Of a stretch of 64,000 nucleotides of DNA, positions 9,277 through 17,586 are shown one piece after another; the stretch's first letter is position 1; each line of letters begins with the position of its first letter. The position numbers were made by a program, and so were the translations under genes. Origin of the DNA: an uncultured Pelagibacteraceae bacterium (lineage in GTDB: Bacteria; Pseudomonadota; Alphaproteobacteria; Pelagibacterales; Pelagibacteraceae); the NCBI GenBank assembly GCA_902612325.1, contig CACMDB010000003.1, forward strand, positions 62,001 to 126,000, read 5' to 3'. The notes below the pieces were generated by a model. The model was not told the DNA's origin. It saw nothing but the letters and a program-made list of their open reading frames with translations, and made no database searches.

Positions 9277-10323
9277 TTATATTAAAGTTGTTATGTGGCC
9301 CATTTTTCTTTTATCTTTTATCTCTTTTTTTTGATAATCAAAGAAAAATTCATTTTCATTTAATTTAAAATTTTCTCTATAGGGTTTGATTTGATTTCCT
9401 ATCAGGTTCACCATTTTTGCATTAGATATTTTTTTGAGCGGAATTTTTTCTAACGAACAGACTGCTCTCACATGATTTTCAAATTGACTAATATTAAAAG
9501 CATTAATTGTAAGATGACCAGAGTTATGAACTCGAGGAGCTATTTCATTAACATATAGATTTTCATTTCTATCAATAAAAAATTCAACACAAAGCGTTCC
9601 TATATATTTCAATTCTTCTGCGATCCGGATTGACCAATCTTTAGACTCATCAAATATTTTTTTAGTGATTTCAGCAGGTATTATTGAATGCTTTAATATT
9701 TGATCTTCATGAGTATTTTCTATCGGCTCATATATTTCATAACTATTGTTCCCAAATCTGGTAATAATGACAGATATCTCCTTTTTAAGTTTTACTAATT
9801 TTTCTAGTATATATCCTTTTGAAAAATCAATATTTAGGTTATTTAAGTCTTCAATTTTTTTAATTGGGTATTGGCCCTTACCATCATAACCCATTGTAGT
9901 TGTTTTTAAAATTCCAGGTAAGAAATCTCCTAATGGTTCCATATCAGATTTATTTTCTATTGATGCGTATCTAGTAGTTCTTATATTGAGTTTGTTTACA
10001 AAATCTTTTTCTGCAATTCGATGTTGAATTAATCTATTTACCGATGGCTTTGGTAAAACTGGTTTTACCTTATTCATTTCATTTAGAGTTTCATAAGGTA
10101 TATTTTCAAATTCATAAGTAATTACATCAATTTCTTTTATGAATTCTTGCATTTTGATCTTATCATCGTATCTGCCATGAATGAATTTATTACAAAAATT
10201 TTGTGCTGGAGCATCAACATCATCACAATATATTATTGTATTGATATTCAACTTCTTAGCCGCGACAGCTAATAGGCTTCCCAGTTGACCACCACCAATT
10301 ATACCCAAATTTTTTATTGACAT
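9277..10323 (-). CDS. purK: N5-carboxyaminoimidazole ribonucleotide synthase
   Basis: ATP-grasp enzyme of de novo purine synthesis that makes N5-CAIR from AIR, ATP and bicarbonate. The 348-residue length is normal. Visible marks: IGGGQLGSLLAVAAKKL at the N-terminus, KTTTMGYDGKGQ near 140, and EIAPRVHNSGHLT near 265, the active-site signature. It follows purE by three bases on the same strand, and works directly with PurE. Confidence 0.97.
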   Translation of the reverse strand: MSIKNLGIIGGGQLGSLLAVAAKKLNINTIIYCDDVDAPAQNFCNKFIHGRYDDKIKMQEFIKEIDVITYEFENIPYETLNEMNKVKPVLPKPSVNRLIQHRIAEKDFVNKLNIRTTRYASIENKSDMEPLGDFLPGILKTTTMGYDGKGQYPIKKIEDLNNLNIDFSKGYILEKLVKLKKEISVIITRFGNNSYEIYEPIENTHEDQILKHSIIPAEITKKIFDESKDWSIRIAEELKYIGTLCVEFFIDRNENLYVNEIAPRVHNSGHLTINAFNISQFENHVRAVCSLEKIPLKKISNAKMVNLIGNQIKPYRENFKLNENEFFFDYQKKEIKDKRKMGHITTLI

Positions 10324-10326
10324 CTT

Positions 10327-10824
10327 TTATTTTGGATTTTTTTTTACTGCTCTAGTTTGTGATGAACGCCAATTATTTAATTTATTTTTTACAGCAGGAT
10401 TGCTGTTTGCAATTATAGCTGCAGCCAATAAAGCTGCATTTATGGCACCATCCTCTCCGATTGCAAGAGTACCAACGGGTATTCCTTTTGGCATTTGTGC
10501 TATTGATAATAAACTATCAAGTCCTTTAAGCTTTTTACTTTCAACGGGAACACCTAAAACTGGAATTGAGGTTATAGCTGAAATCATACCAGGTAAATGT
10601 GCTGATCCACCAGCACCAGCAATGATTACTCCAATATTATTTCTTGATGCGCTCTCTGCAAATTCATACATTCTTTTTGGAGTACGGTGGGCAGATATAA
10701 TTTTAGTTTCAAATTGAACACCCATTTTTTTTAGTATATTTGCTGATAATTTCATCGTTTTAAAGTCTGATTGGCTTCCCATGACGATTGCAACCTTGAG
10801 ATTTTTATTCTTTTTCATGATCAA
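10327..10824 (-). CDS. purE: N5-CAIR mutase
   Basis: Moves the carboxyl group of N5-CAIR to C4, giving CAIR, the step after PurK. The 165-residue protein has the class I PurE motifs GSQSD near residue 17, SAHRTP near 44 and GAGGSAHLPGM near 71. An alternative start two codons downstream (MKKNK) is possible. First gene of the purE-purK-GNAT unit. A 95-base gap separates it from the divergent M19 gene. Confidence 0.97.
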   Translation of the reverse strand: MIMKKNKNLKVAIVMGSQSDFKTMKLSANILKKMGVQFETKIISAHRTPKRMYEFAESASRNNIGVIIAGAGGSAHLPGMISAITSIPVLGVPVESKKLKGLDSLLSIAQMPKGIPVGTLAIGEDGAINAALLAAAIIANSNPAVKNKLNNWRSSQTRAVKKNPK

Positions 10825-10919
10825 TTTGATGAATATTTATTTCAAAATTAGATTAAAATTTCAATAAAATAAATAGTATTTGAAAAACAACTTGGTATGC
10901 TTAGTCAAAATTAACCAAA

Positions 10920-11885
10920 ATGAAATTTAAAATTGATAATCTTCAATATTGTAAATGGTCAAGAAAAGTTTTTGAGATTAATCGTGAGGCTGGTCTAGAT
11001 GCAGTTCATGTTACAATAGTCTATCATGAAGATTTTGATGAGCTTCAAAACGAAATAAGTAAGTGGCAAACTTTATTTAAAGAAAATTCAGATTTAATTT
11101 TTTTAGGCCAGAGTTTTAAGGATATTGAAAAAGCAAATAATGAGAATAAAACTGCAATTTTTTTTGGTTTTCAAAATTGCTCTCCAATAGAGGATGATAT
11201 CAATTTAGTTGAAAAAGTTCATAGTCTTGGATGTAGATTTATGCAGCTCACTTATAACAATCAATCATTATTAGCGACAGGTTGTTATGAGAAAAACGAT
11301 AGTGGGGTAACTAATTTTGGAAGAGAGGTTATCCGGGAAATGAATAGAGTGGGTATTGTAGTGGATATGTCCCATTCAGCCGAAAAAAGTACTTTCGATG
11401 CAATTGAGTTTAGTGAAAAACCAATAGCAATTACTCATGCAAACCCATCTTTTTGGCACGCCGCAAAAAGAAATAAGTCTTCTGAATTACTAAAAACTTT
11501 AAGTGAAAGCGGAGGAATATTGGGTTTATCTTTATACCCGCACCATCTTAAGGACAATACAAATTGTTCTCTAGAAAGTTTTTGTGAAATGGTGGCTAAA
11601 ACAGCAGAAATAATGGATATTAATAATATTGGTATAGGATCAGATCTTTGTTTAAATCAACCAGATGAGGTTGTTGAGTGGATGAGAAATGGAACTTGGT
11701 CTAAAAATAAAAATTATGGGGAAGGCTCTAAAAATAAACCAGGGTTTCCTAAACAGCCTAATTGGTTTGAGGATGCAAGAGGTTTTAAAAACTTAGAAGC
11801 AGGTTTAAAAAAGGTTGGTTTTTCAGAGACTGAGACTAATGGAATATTAGGTAACAATTGGTATAACTTTTATAAAACTATTTAA
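10920..11885 (+). CDS. Divergent M19 (membrane dipeptidase) family protein
   Basis: Protein of 321 residues related to renal/microbial dipeptidases, which are di-zinc amidohydrolase-fold enzymes. It keeps VVDMSHS (near 145), ITHANPSF (near 170) and GIGSDL (near 237), corresponding to the family His, His and Asp. The N-terminal His-x-Asp pair is not seen (LDAVHVTIVYHE instead), and the metal-bridging Glu region reads FGFQNCSP rather than IEGG. Aligned by eye, two metal ligands are therefore altered. It has no signal peptide, so it is cytoplasmic. First gene of a four-gene unit with uncharacterised partners, spaced by two or three bases. Confidence 0.85.
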   Translation: MKFKIDNLQYCKWSRKVFEINREAGLDAVHVTIVYHEDFDELQNEISKWQTLFKENSDLIFLGQSFKDIEKANNENKTAIFFGFQNCSPIEDDINLVEKVHSLGCRFMQLTYNNQSLLATGCYEKNDSGVTNFGREVIREMNRVGIVVDMSHSAEKSTFDAIEFSEKPIAITHANPSFWHAAKRNKSSELLKTLSESGGILGLSLYPHHLKDNTNCSLESFCEMVAKTAEIMDINNIGIGSDLCLNQPDEVVEWMRNGTWSKNKNYGEGSKNKPGFPKQPNWFEDARGFKNLEAGLKKVGFSETETNGILGNNWYNFYKTI

Positions 11886-11887
11886 AT

Positions 11888-13549
11888 ATGAATATAGAAT
11901 TAAGAGATCCAAACATCATAATGAAGTTATCAAGACTTGGTTCCTTTCATCAATCAAGACTATCTTTTTTGAGAAGTTTTTTAAGTGAATTTAAGGATTG
12001 GCAATATAATAGAGACTTGTTTGATTTAGACCAAGAGGGTTATGGCACAGCAGTATACTCATTTAAAAAAAAAGAGAGAGTTTATTCTTTAATCTGTTAT
12101 GCGAACAAAATTAATGATGATGAAAGATCAGATAGAGTTATAGCCACAAAATGGGATGCAGCTTTTACATTACATGATGGAGTACCTTTAAAAGAAGACA
12201 TCGACAGATTAAGAAATGAAGTTCCAAAACAGGAAGTTGGAAGGTTGTCTTACAAAGAGTTAACATTATCTAGGGCAAATAAATCTGTTAGGGTATTTGA
12301 TCATGTTGTTGAAAGTTTAAGCAATGGAAACCAACCTGATTTAGAGCTACTTGAAAAAGTTGGATATTTATACAGGACGACTGCAGTTTATGGATCAGGT
12401 AAGTTTGGTTTAGCAGATCGATTTAGAATTAAAAATAGAGAGGAAATTAACGGACCATTCAGATTAGAGATGATGTTAGTTTATTTAGTTAGACAATTTA
12501 CGTTTGATCAAGTTAATCATGTTGCAAAAAGTAAAAATCCTAATTTAGCTGTTAAACTAGATCCTAAAATTTGTAGAAATTTGGGTATAGGAAATTCTAC
12601 AGGATTAGGCATGGCTCCATTTATTGTTAATCATCCAACTTTATTAAATAATTGGATACTTAGTAGAGAAATTGCACTTAAAAAAATAAGAGAAATTAGA
12701 ATCGCTAAAAAACAAGATAGAGAATTATTTAAAGATTGTGTAAAAAGTTCTCTTAAAAATATCACTAGCTGGAATACAGAGAGCGAATATCAACTCAAAA
12801 AAATTAAACTTTTACTAAAAGATATCAAAAAATTTATAAATTTTTTAGAAAATGAATTTGATTTTCAAAAAGATTATCCTTTTAATGAAATTTATCTTTG
12901 GCTCGAGAAAGAAACTTGTGAGGAGTGTATTGAATATGTTGTCTCAATCATGATGGAGCCATTTGGTAATATAGTTCAGCCATTGGTTGGGCAAATGAGC
13001 TCGGAGGAAGAAAAATACTTTAATATTCCAACTGAACGTAATGTCGGAGATTTGAAAAAGATTTTAGAAAATAAATATTCGGATATTTTAAAAATTAATT
13101 TCAATATGGAAAAGAGCAATCAGAAATTTTGGTTTATTTCAAAAAATAAAGAAGAACCAAGATTAGCTAATCGTTTTGAGGAAAATGGCGCAGATTTGGA
13201 GCAGCCCTTGGCAATAGCTAGAGATATAAAAAAATTATATGAAAGATTATTACCTTTAAAAGATAATTTGAAAATTAATCAATTTTTAATTGATAACTCT
13301 GATTTAAGACACGTTGTTAGAAGAGCCTTTATTATTGAAAAATTTCCATATTCAGAAATACAAGATAATACTATTGGAGAAAATTTAGTTCCAATTGATA
13401 TGTTGCGATTAAAGTTATCTTTTTTTGGAGCATTAAAATTTGATCCAAGATCTGACAAGTGGTTGAGAATATGTATGTTTCAAGGTGCGCCACTACCAAA
13501 TGAATTAAAAGATTATGATGAGCAATGGGTTTATAAAACCCATTCTTAA
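11888..13549 (+). CDS. Conserved protein of unknown function in M19/DUF3726 unit
   Basis: Large soluble protein of 553 residues, not recognised as a named family. It has no signal peptide or membrane segment and is highly charged. Notable stretches are FKDWQYNRDLFDLDQEGYGTA near residue 40, VYGSGKFGLADR near 170, GNSTGLGMAPFIVNHP near 235 and a C-terminal CMFQGAPLPNEL. The Gly-rich GIGNSTGLGM could be a nucleotide or phosphate loop, but this is a guess. It starts two bases after the M19 gene and ends three bases before the DUF3726 gene, so the three proteins are likely functional partners. Confidence 0.7.
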   Translation: MNIELRDPNIIMKLSRLGSFHQSRLSFLRSFLSEFKDWQYNRDLFDLDQEGYGTAVYSFKKKERVYSLICYANKINDDERSDRVIATKWDAAFTLHDGVPLKEDIDRLRNEVPKQEVGRLSYKELTLSRANKSVRVFDHVVESLSNGNQPDLELLEKVGYLYRTTAVYGSGKFGLADRFRIKNREEINGPFRLEMMLVYLVRQFTFDQVNHVAKSKNPNLAVKLDPKICRNLGIGNSTGLGMAPFIVNHPTLLNNWILSREIALKKIREIRIAKKQDRELFKDCVKSSLKNITSWNTESEYQLKKIKLLLKDIKKFINFLENEFDFQKDYPFNEIYLWLEKETCEECIEYVVSIMMEPFGNIVQPLVGQMSSEEEKYFNIPTERNVGDLKKILENKYSDILKINFNMEKSNQKFWFISKNKEEPRLANRFEENGADLEQPLAIARDIKKLYERLLPLKDNLKINQFLIDNSDLRHVVRRAFIIEKFPYSEIQDNTIGENLVPIDMLRLKLSFFGALKFDPRSDKWLRICMFQGAPLPNELKDYDEQWVYKTHS

Positions 13550-13552
13550 ATT

Positions 13553-14164
13553 ATGAAATCCTTAAGTGAGATAGAAACTACAGTTAAAAGGGCAAGTCGA
13601 GCTGCCGGTTATTCATGGGGTATAGCAGAGGAAGTTGGTAAATCTATAAGATTATCTGAATTATTTGGTTTTCCAGCGATCAAACATCTCAATCAATATT
13701 ATCAAAATAAAAAAAAAGAAAATTTTGAAGAGATAAAATTAATTAATAAAATTAATAAATCAGATGGATTATCTTTTTGTCCAATTATGGTGGGTGTTAA
13801 TTTTATTGACCAAGTAAAGAACATCGAGACTTTAAAAAAGTGCTCAGTCGAAAATCTTGCTTATCCATTATTGCTTTTATCTTTTTTAAGCAGAGCTTCA
13901 GAAATTATTGGAAAAAAAATATTAATTTCGTTTGATGATTGTAAATTTTTATTGAATTTTAATGTGAGTATCTCGTCTAATATTTGGGATAAAGAAATGC
14001 CAATGTTAGCAAAAAAAGTAGAAATAAGTTTTTTAAACAATGAAGATAACTTTTCAGATCAAGATTGGAAAAATCTCTACAAACTTGCAGAAGATACATT
14101 TGTGGAAGAAACTGATAGTTTAAAAGAGGGTGCAGCGGGAGCTGGTTTGACTGATAATGACTGA
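13553..14164 (+). CDS. DUF3726 family protein
   Basis: Protein of 203 residues. Its N-terminus, with KRASRAAGYSWGIAEEVGKSIRLSE, matches my recollection of the DUF3726 family, which is uncharacterised. It has no membrane segment. The C-terminus is acidic and ends in GAAGAGLTDND. It follows the 553-residue gene by three bases and overlaps the next small gene by eight, so it is part of one operon. The function is unknown; recurring linkage with an M19 homologue would suggest a role in processing a small peptide-like molecule. Confidence 0.7.
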   Translation: MKSLSEIETTVKRASRAAGYSWGIAEEVGKSIRLSELFGFPAIKHLNQYYQNKKKENFEEIKLINKINKSDGLSFCPIMVGVNFIDQVKNIETLKKCSVENLAYPLLLLSFLSRASEIIGKKILISFDDCKFLLNFNVSISSNIWDKEMPMLAKKVEISFLNNEDNFSDQDWKNLYKLAEDTFVEETDSLKEGAAGAGLTDND

Positions 14165-14315
14165 AGATAAAGAAATAGAAAAAAATCTAAATGATTTAGA
14201 TGATATTTGTGATGAATGTAAAGAACAACACGAGAGTGTAACTCAAAATTTGATTCTAACTGGTTTTAAAATTTGTAAGTCTTGCAGGGTTTCTAAGACA
14301 ATTTTTCCAATCTAA
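14157..14315 (+). CDS. Small protein with two Cys pairs (zinc-ribbon-like), 52 aa
   Basis: Short ORF read directly from the sequence: ATG at 14157, TAA at 14313. The 52 residues begin MTEDKEIEKNLNDLDDICD and contain two CxxC pairs, CDEC near residue 23 and CKSC near residue 42, spaced like a minimal zinc ribbon. It overlaps the end of the DUF3726 gene by eight bases, which suggests translational coupling, and its last four bases overlap the convergent Yip1-like gene. It is likely the fourth member of the M19 unit. The role is unknown; it could be a metal-stabilised partner of one of the upstream proteins. Confidence 0.7.
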   Translation: MTEDKEIEKNLNDLDDICDECKEQHESVTQNLILTGFKICKSCRVSKTIFPI

Positions 14316-14854
14316 ATATGATTAATCGGTAAGGCGTTCATTCGACTTATGACAAATGAAATAGATAAAAAGATAATAATCAAAAATGACATAAAGACTA
14401 TTCCAAATGATTTTAAATTTGATTTAAGATTAAGAACTTGTCGTGTCGAGATAATTAATCCGGCAAAAATCCAAAATTGCGTAAGAAAAATTATAGGTAT
14501 CATTAATTCTGGTGTCACAGCAAAAAATCTTAAGAGACCAGGCGCGTGAGCGAAACCAACCGCTGTCAATACTTTTTTAAATGGAACTTTACTATTTTTA
14601 TCAGGAAATAGTTTGACCCCAATAACAAAGATTAATATTGCCCAGACAAACCAAGTTAATATTGCAGTCACACCCGACATCGCCACAGCTGTTTTAAAAA
14701 CTGTGTTTGCAGCTACTGCACCAGCTATGCCATCTAAAATCATAATGATACCCGCAAAATAAACTGAAGCTTCACCAAAATTTTTACTATCGGAATAAAG
14801 TGTTTTATCTAGTTTGATAGATTTTAAAATAATATTTAGAAATTCACCGAACAT
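14312..14854 (-). CDS. Yip1-like integral membrane protein
   Basis: Protein of 180 residues with five predicted membrane segments (about 30-50, 58-80, 100-120, 122-142, 150-172). The pattern ASVYFAGIIMILDGIAGA and FKKVLTAVGFAHAPGLLRF resembles the Yip1 domain of bacteria. Function is not established for bacterial members. Its start abuts the 34-residue membrane peptide gene upstream, so the two are co-transcribed. Confidence 0.7.
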   Translation of the reverse strand: MFGEFLNIILKSIKLDKTLYSDSKNFGEASVYFAGIIMILDGIAGAVAANTVFKTAVAMSGVTAILTWFVWAILIFVIGVKLFPDKNSKVPFKKVLTAVGFAHAPGLLRFFAVTPELMIPIIFLTQFWIFAGLIISTRQVLNLKSNLKSFGIVFMSFLIIIFLSISFVISRMNALPINHI

Positions 14855-14959
14855 TTATTTTTTTTTATTTTTTTGCTCTTTGTAAGAGACTATTAATGGA
14901 AATATTATTAAAGCAATAGCTATAAGAATGCAAATTACTATTAAGAAACCTTTTGTCAT
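14855..14959 (-). CDS. Single-span membrane peptide, 34 aa
   Basis: The frame is open from 15055, but the upstream part runs inside the DmdA-like gene and through a strong hairpin. The likely start is the ATG at 14959, giving MTKGFLIVICILIAI followed by more hydrophobic residues and a basic tail EQKNKKK. It is a single transmembrane helix with a cytoplasmic Lys-rich end. It abuts the Yip1-like gene. No family recognised; it may be a small partner of that protein. Confidence 0.5.
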   Translation of the reverse strand: MTKGFLIVICILIAIALIIFPLIVSYKEQKNKKK

Positions 14960-14969
14960 TTTAGATGAT

Positions 14970-14987
14970 GGGGGAGTAAACTCCCCC
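14970..14987 (-). terminator. GC-rich hairpin after the DmdA-like gene
   Basis: GGGGGAG and CTCCCCC around a four-base TAAA loop: a 7-base perfect stem, extended to 8 by a flanking T-A pair. It is exceptionally GC-rich for this DNA. It lies 10 bases after the DmdA-like stop codon and about 10 bases before the 34-residue peptide start on the same strand. No U-tract follows, so it may protect the 3' end of the upstream mRNA rather than end transcription. Confidence 0.6.
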
Positions 14988-14996
14988 AAAATCAGA

Positions 14997-16355
14997 TTAA
15001 CCTTTTGAAACTTCTCTTGTATTAGCGTTGAAAGATTCTTTAAATGGAATATCAACTATAACTGCATCTACAGGCTTACCCGGAGTATCAGAGTATTTTT
15101 CGGGTAAATGAACTTTATATTTAGTTCCAACCTTACCTTTTGGAAATCCATTTGCATTTAATGTTCCATCAAAAGGAACATATCCCATTGCAATGTTTGT
15201 TTTCTTTTCAGGATGCCACCAGGGTGAAGTAATGAAACCAACTGGATCTCCACCACTCTCATGTGATATTAACCAAAAATCTGGCGCATAATCATCAATA
15301 GGTTTTCCACCTAACTCCAACCCAACCAATTGAAGTGCATATGGTTTCTTACCATCCTTAATTTCTTTGCCCATTTTTTCAAGTGCAGCTTTGCCAACAT
15401 AATCAGAAGTTTTGTTCCATTCACCCTTTCCTGACAACGAGACCTGATAGCCTAAGTTACATTGATAAGGGTTATGTTGCATATCCATATCTTGCCCCCA
15501 AGACAAAATACCAGCTTGGATTCTTCTGTGGTGAGCAGGTGCAATAACCATAAGCTGGTGTTTTTTTCCAGCTTCAAGCACAGCATTCCACATTTCATCA
15601 GCATATAAAGTTGCATCTCTTAAATATATCTCATAACCAGCTTCTCCAGAAAATCCTGATTGAGAAATCACACAACTTCGTCCAGCAACTTTAACTTCAG
15701 CTAAACCATAAAACGGCATATTTTCTAAATCAACTTGATCACCTAACAAATCTTTCATCAAAGCTTTTGATTTTGGACCTTGTATTTGAACAGGACATGC
15801 ATCGATTTCTTGAATGGTACAATTAAATCTTCCGTCTGCATTAACACCTTGTAAATACATACCAATATCAGAGTCTGATAATGAAAACCAAAACTCATCT
15901 TTAGAAATTCTTAAAAGAATTGGATCATTTAAAACCCCACCATAAGCGTTACATAAAATTACGTATCGTGCTCTCATTGGTGAAATTTTTGTTGCATCTC
16001 TTGTGATTACATAATCAACAAATTTTTCTGCATCTGGACCCTTAACTTGAATTTGTCTTTCGACTGCAACATTCCACATAGTTACATGATTAACAATTGC
16101 ATCATATTCAACCATTGCACCACCATCTTCTGGTTTTACATAACCTCTTGGATGATAAATACGATTGTAAACTGTCGCTCTCCAACAACCTGCTTGCATA
16201 GATAAATGCCAATAAGGTGATTTTCTTACTCTTGTTGAAATTAACATTTCAACTTTTGTTGGTCCACTTTGTCTTAAATTGTATGGTACTTTTCGATCTG
16301 ATTGATCTACAGAAGTAACATGCTTTAAATTAGTATAGTCAAACTCTTTAGACAT
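14997..16355 (-). CDS. DmdA/GcvT-family folate-dependent demethylase-like protein
   Basis: Protein of 452 residues of the aminomethyltransferase (GcvT) superfamily. By eye it aligns over its whole core with DMSP demethylase DmdA: MWNVAVERQIQVKG near 92, DATKISPMRARY near 120, LNDPILLRISKDEFWFS near 140, and SLSDSDIGMYLQG near 157. It is about 80 residues longer than Pelagibacter DmdA (about 369) as I recall it, mostly at both ends. It therefore probably moves a methyl or methylene group from a methylated compound to tetrahydrofolate; the donor is unknown. It overlaps the MetF-like gene upstream by eight bases, which fits a demethylase plus methyl-THF oxidising partner. Confidence 0.8.
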   Translation of the reverse strand: MSKEFDYTNLKHVTSVDQSDRKVPYNLRQSGPTKVEMLISTRVRKSPYWHLSMQAGCWRATVYNRIYHPRGYVKPEDGGAMVEYDAIVNHVTMWNVAVERQIQVKGPDAEKFVDYVITRDATKISPMRARYVILCNAYGGVLNDPILLRISKDEFWFSLSDSDIGMYLQGVNADGRFNCTIQEIDACPVQIQGPKSKALMKDLLGDQVDLENMPFYGLAEVKVAGRSCVISQSGFSGEAGYEIYLRDATLYADEMWNAVLEAGKKHQLMVIAPAHHRRIQAGILSWGQDMDMQHNPYQCNLGYQVSLSGKGEWNKTSDYVGKAALEKMGKEIKDGKKPYALQLVGLELGGKPIDDYAPDFWLISHESGGDPVGFITSPWWHPEKKTNIAMGYVPFDGTLNANGFPKGKVGTKYKVHLPEKYSDTPGKPVDAVIVDIPFKESFNANTREVSKG

Positions 16356-17076
16356 AACTATTCTCCTTCAACCACTTGTTAGTTTCCTTCAAGCCGCCGA
16401 ATGTATAAATGTGGAAAAAATCAGTATGAGATTTAATTTTCCCAATTAAATCATTAGGGTCTTTAGGTTTTAATAAATCTAACGCCTTACTAAAATTAGA
16501 TTTAAGAAAATTTAGGGAATTTTTTGCACCAACTATATTAGCAAACTTTATTAAGCTAGATATTTTTAGAGGCCCAGTAATTCCCACATGCACTGGTACG
16601 CTTTGTTTAGAAATAAAGTCTATAATTGGCTGAGGATCTAGTAACCATTGAGTTACAATATAATCAGCATAAGGCTTTTTATCTTTCATAGCTTTTTCTA
16701 AATCTGAATCGGATATATCAGGACTCCCCTCTGGGTGTCCAGCAATTCCTATTGTCATCTTCTCAAAATAGCCAGTCTCTAAAAGTTGGAAAGAGCTATC
16801 GAATTTTCCCATTGGCTCTCTTCCTCCTCCTATAACTAAAACTTGTTTGACGCCACCATCTTTACATCTCGAAACATAATCTTTTAGCTGTTTTTCATCC
16901 TGCATAGATCGAGCTGGAAAATGAGGAACTGGATTGAAACCTTTCTTTACTAACTCAACTGCTTGTTGAGCTGTTTCTTTATAATCTCCCCCAGGTAGCA
17001 TAGTGATATAAATATCTTTTACAGCTGGAACAGTATCCAGATCTGTCTGAGGCCCAATTTCTAAAGAAAAATTCAT
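16348..17076 (-). CDS. Short MetF-like methylenetetrahydrofolate reductase
   Basis: Protein of 242 residues related to methylenetetrahydrofolate reductase (usual length about 290). Recognisable parts are FSLEIGPQTD at the N-terminus (position of the catalytic Glu), PVPHFPARSM near 49, VIGGGREPMG near 81, and GIAGHPEGSPD near 110. It overlaps the DmdA-like gene downstream by eight bases. MetF-like partners of folate-dependent demethylases are thought to oxidise 5-methyl-THF to methylene-THF, so the pair would link a methylated substrate to C1 oxidation. This is inferred from gene pairing. Confidence 0.8.
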   Translation of the reverse strand: MNFSLEIGPQTDLDTVPAVKDIYITMLPGGDYKETAQQAVELVKKGFNPVPHFPARSMQDEKQLKDYVSRCKDGGVKQVLVIGGGREPMGKFDSSFQLLETGYFEKMTIGIAGHPEGSPDISDSDLEKAMKDKKPYADYIVTQWLLDPQPIIDFISKQSVPVHVGITGPLKISSLIKFANIVGAKNSLNFLKSNFSKALDLLKPKDPNDLIGKIKSHTDFFHIYTFGGLKETNKWLKENSYV

Positions 17077-17175
17077 CTAATGATGATTATATTTTTTGAA
17101 AATGCTGTCAAAGAAATTAATCGTGTAATATAATCTCAATCTATTTAATGCCTTATAATCAAACAAAATAAATTA

Positions 17176-17586
17176 ATGAAAATTATATTAATAATGGGTC
17201 TACCAGGCTCTGGAAAAACAACTTTAGCTAATGAACTTGCACCATTATTAAATGCTAAAAGGCTTAACGCAGATGAAGTAAGAAAAGAGGCAAATGATTG
17301 GGATTTCTCTGAAGAAGGAAGAAAAAGACAGGCTAAAAGAATGGCTGATTTTGCTTTAAAACTTCGAAAAGACAATAACTATGTTGTTGCAGATTTTATT
17401 TGTCCAACTCCCGAGGCTAGAAGCTTATTTCCTTCAGATTATATTATTTGGGTTGATACTATTAAAGAAGGTAGGTTTGATGATACTAATAAGATGTTTG
17501 TCAAGCCGGACAAGTATAACTTTCATGTTACTACACAAGATGCTAAAAATTGGGCATCAAAAATATATAAGGACATAAAAAAATGA
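17176..17586 (+). CDS. Mini P-loop kinase, APS-kinase-like
   Basis: Protein of 136 residues with a Walker A motif GLPGSGKTT at residues 8-16, then LNADEVRKEANDWDFS, which resembles the adenylylsulfate kinase family (CysC, about 200 residues). It is shorter than CysC and the C-terminal region is simplified. It overlaps by four bases the gene of a small nucleotidyltransferase, so the two act together. A sulfate-activation role is doubtful because no ATP sulfurylase subunits are adjacent; phosphorylation of another small molecule is equally possible. Confidence 0.75.
   Translation: MKIILIMGLPGSGKTTLANELAPLLNAKRLNADEVRKEANDWDFSEEGRKRQAKRMADFALKLRKDNNYVVADFICPTPEARSLFPSDYIIWVDTIKEGRFDDTNKMFVKPDKYNFHVTTQDAKNWASKIYKDIKK

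Noticed and set aside
10400-10717. Plus-strand frame opposite purE
   Set aside because: PurE on the minus strand is certain by motif; the opposite frame is a shadow.
14997-16355. Naming the gene dmdA or ligM outright
   Set aside because: It aligns with DmdA in the core but is longer and differs in context; similarity to LigM is only at superfamily level. Neither symbol is supported.
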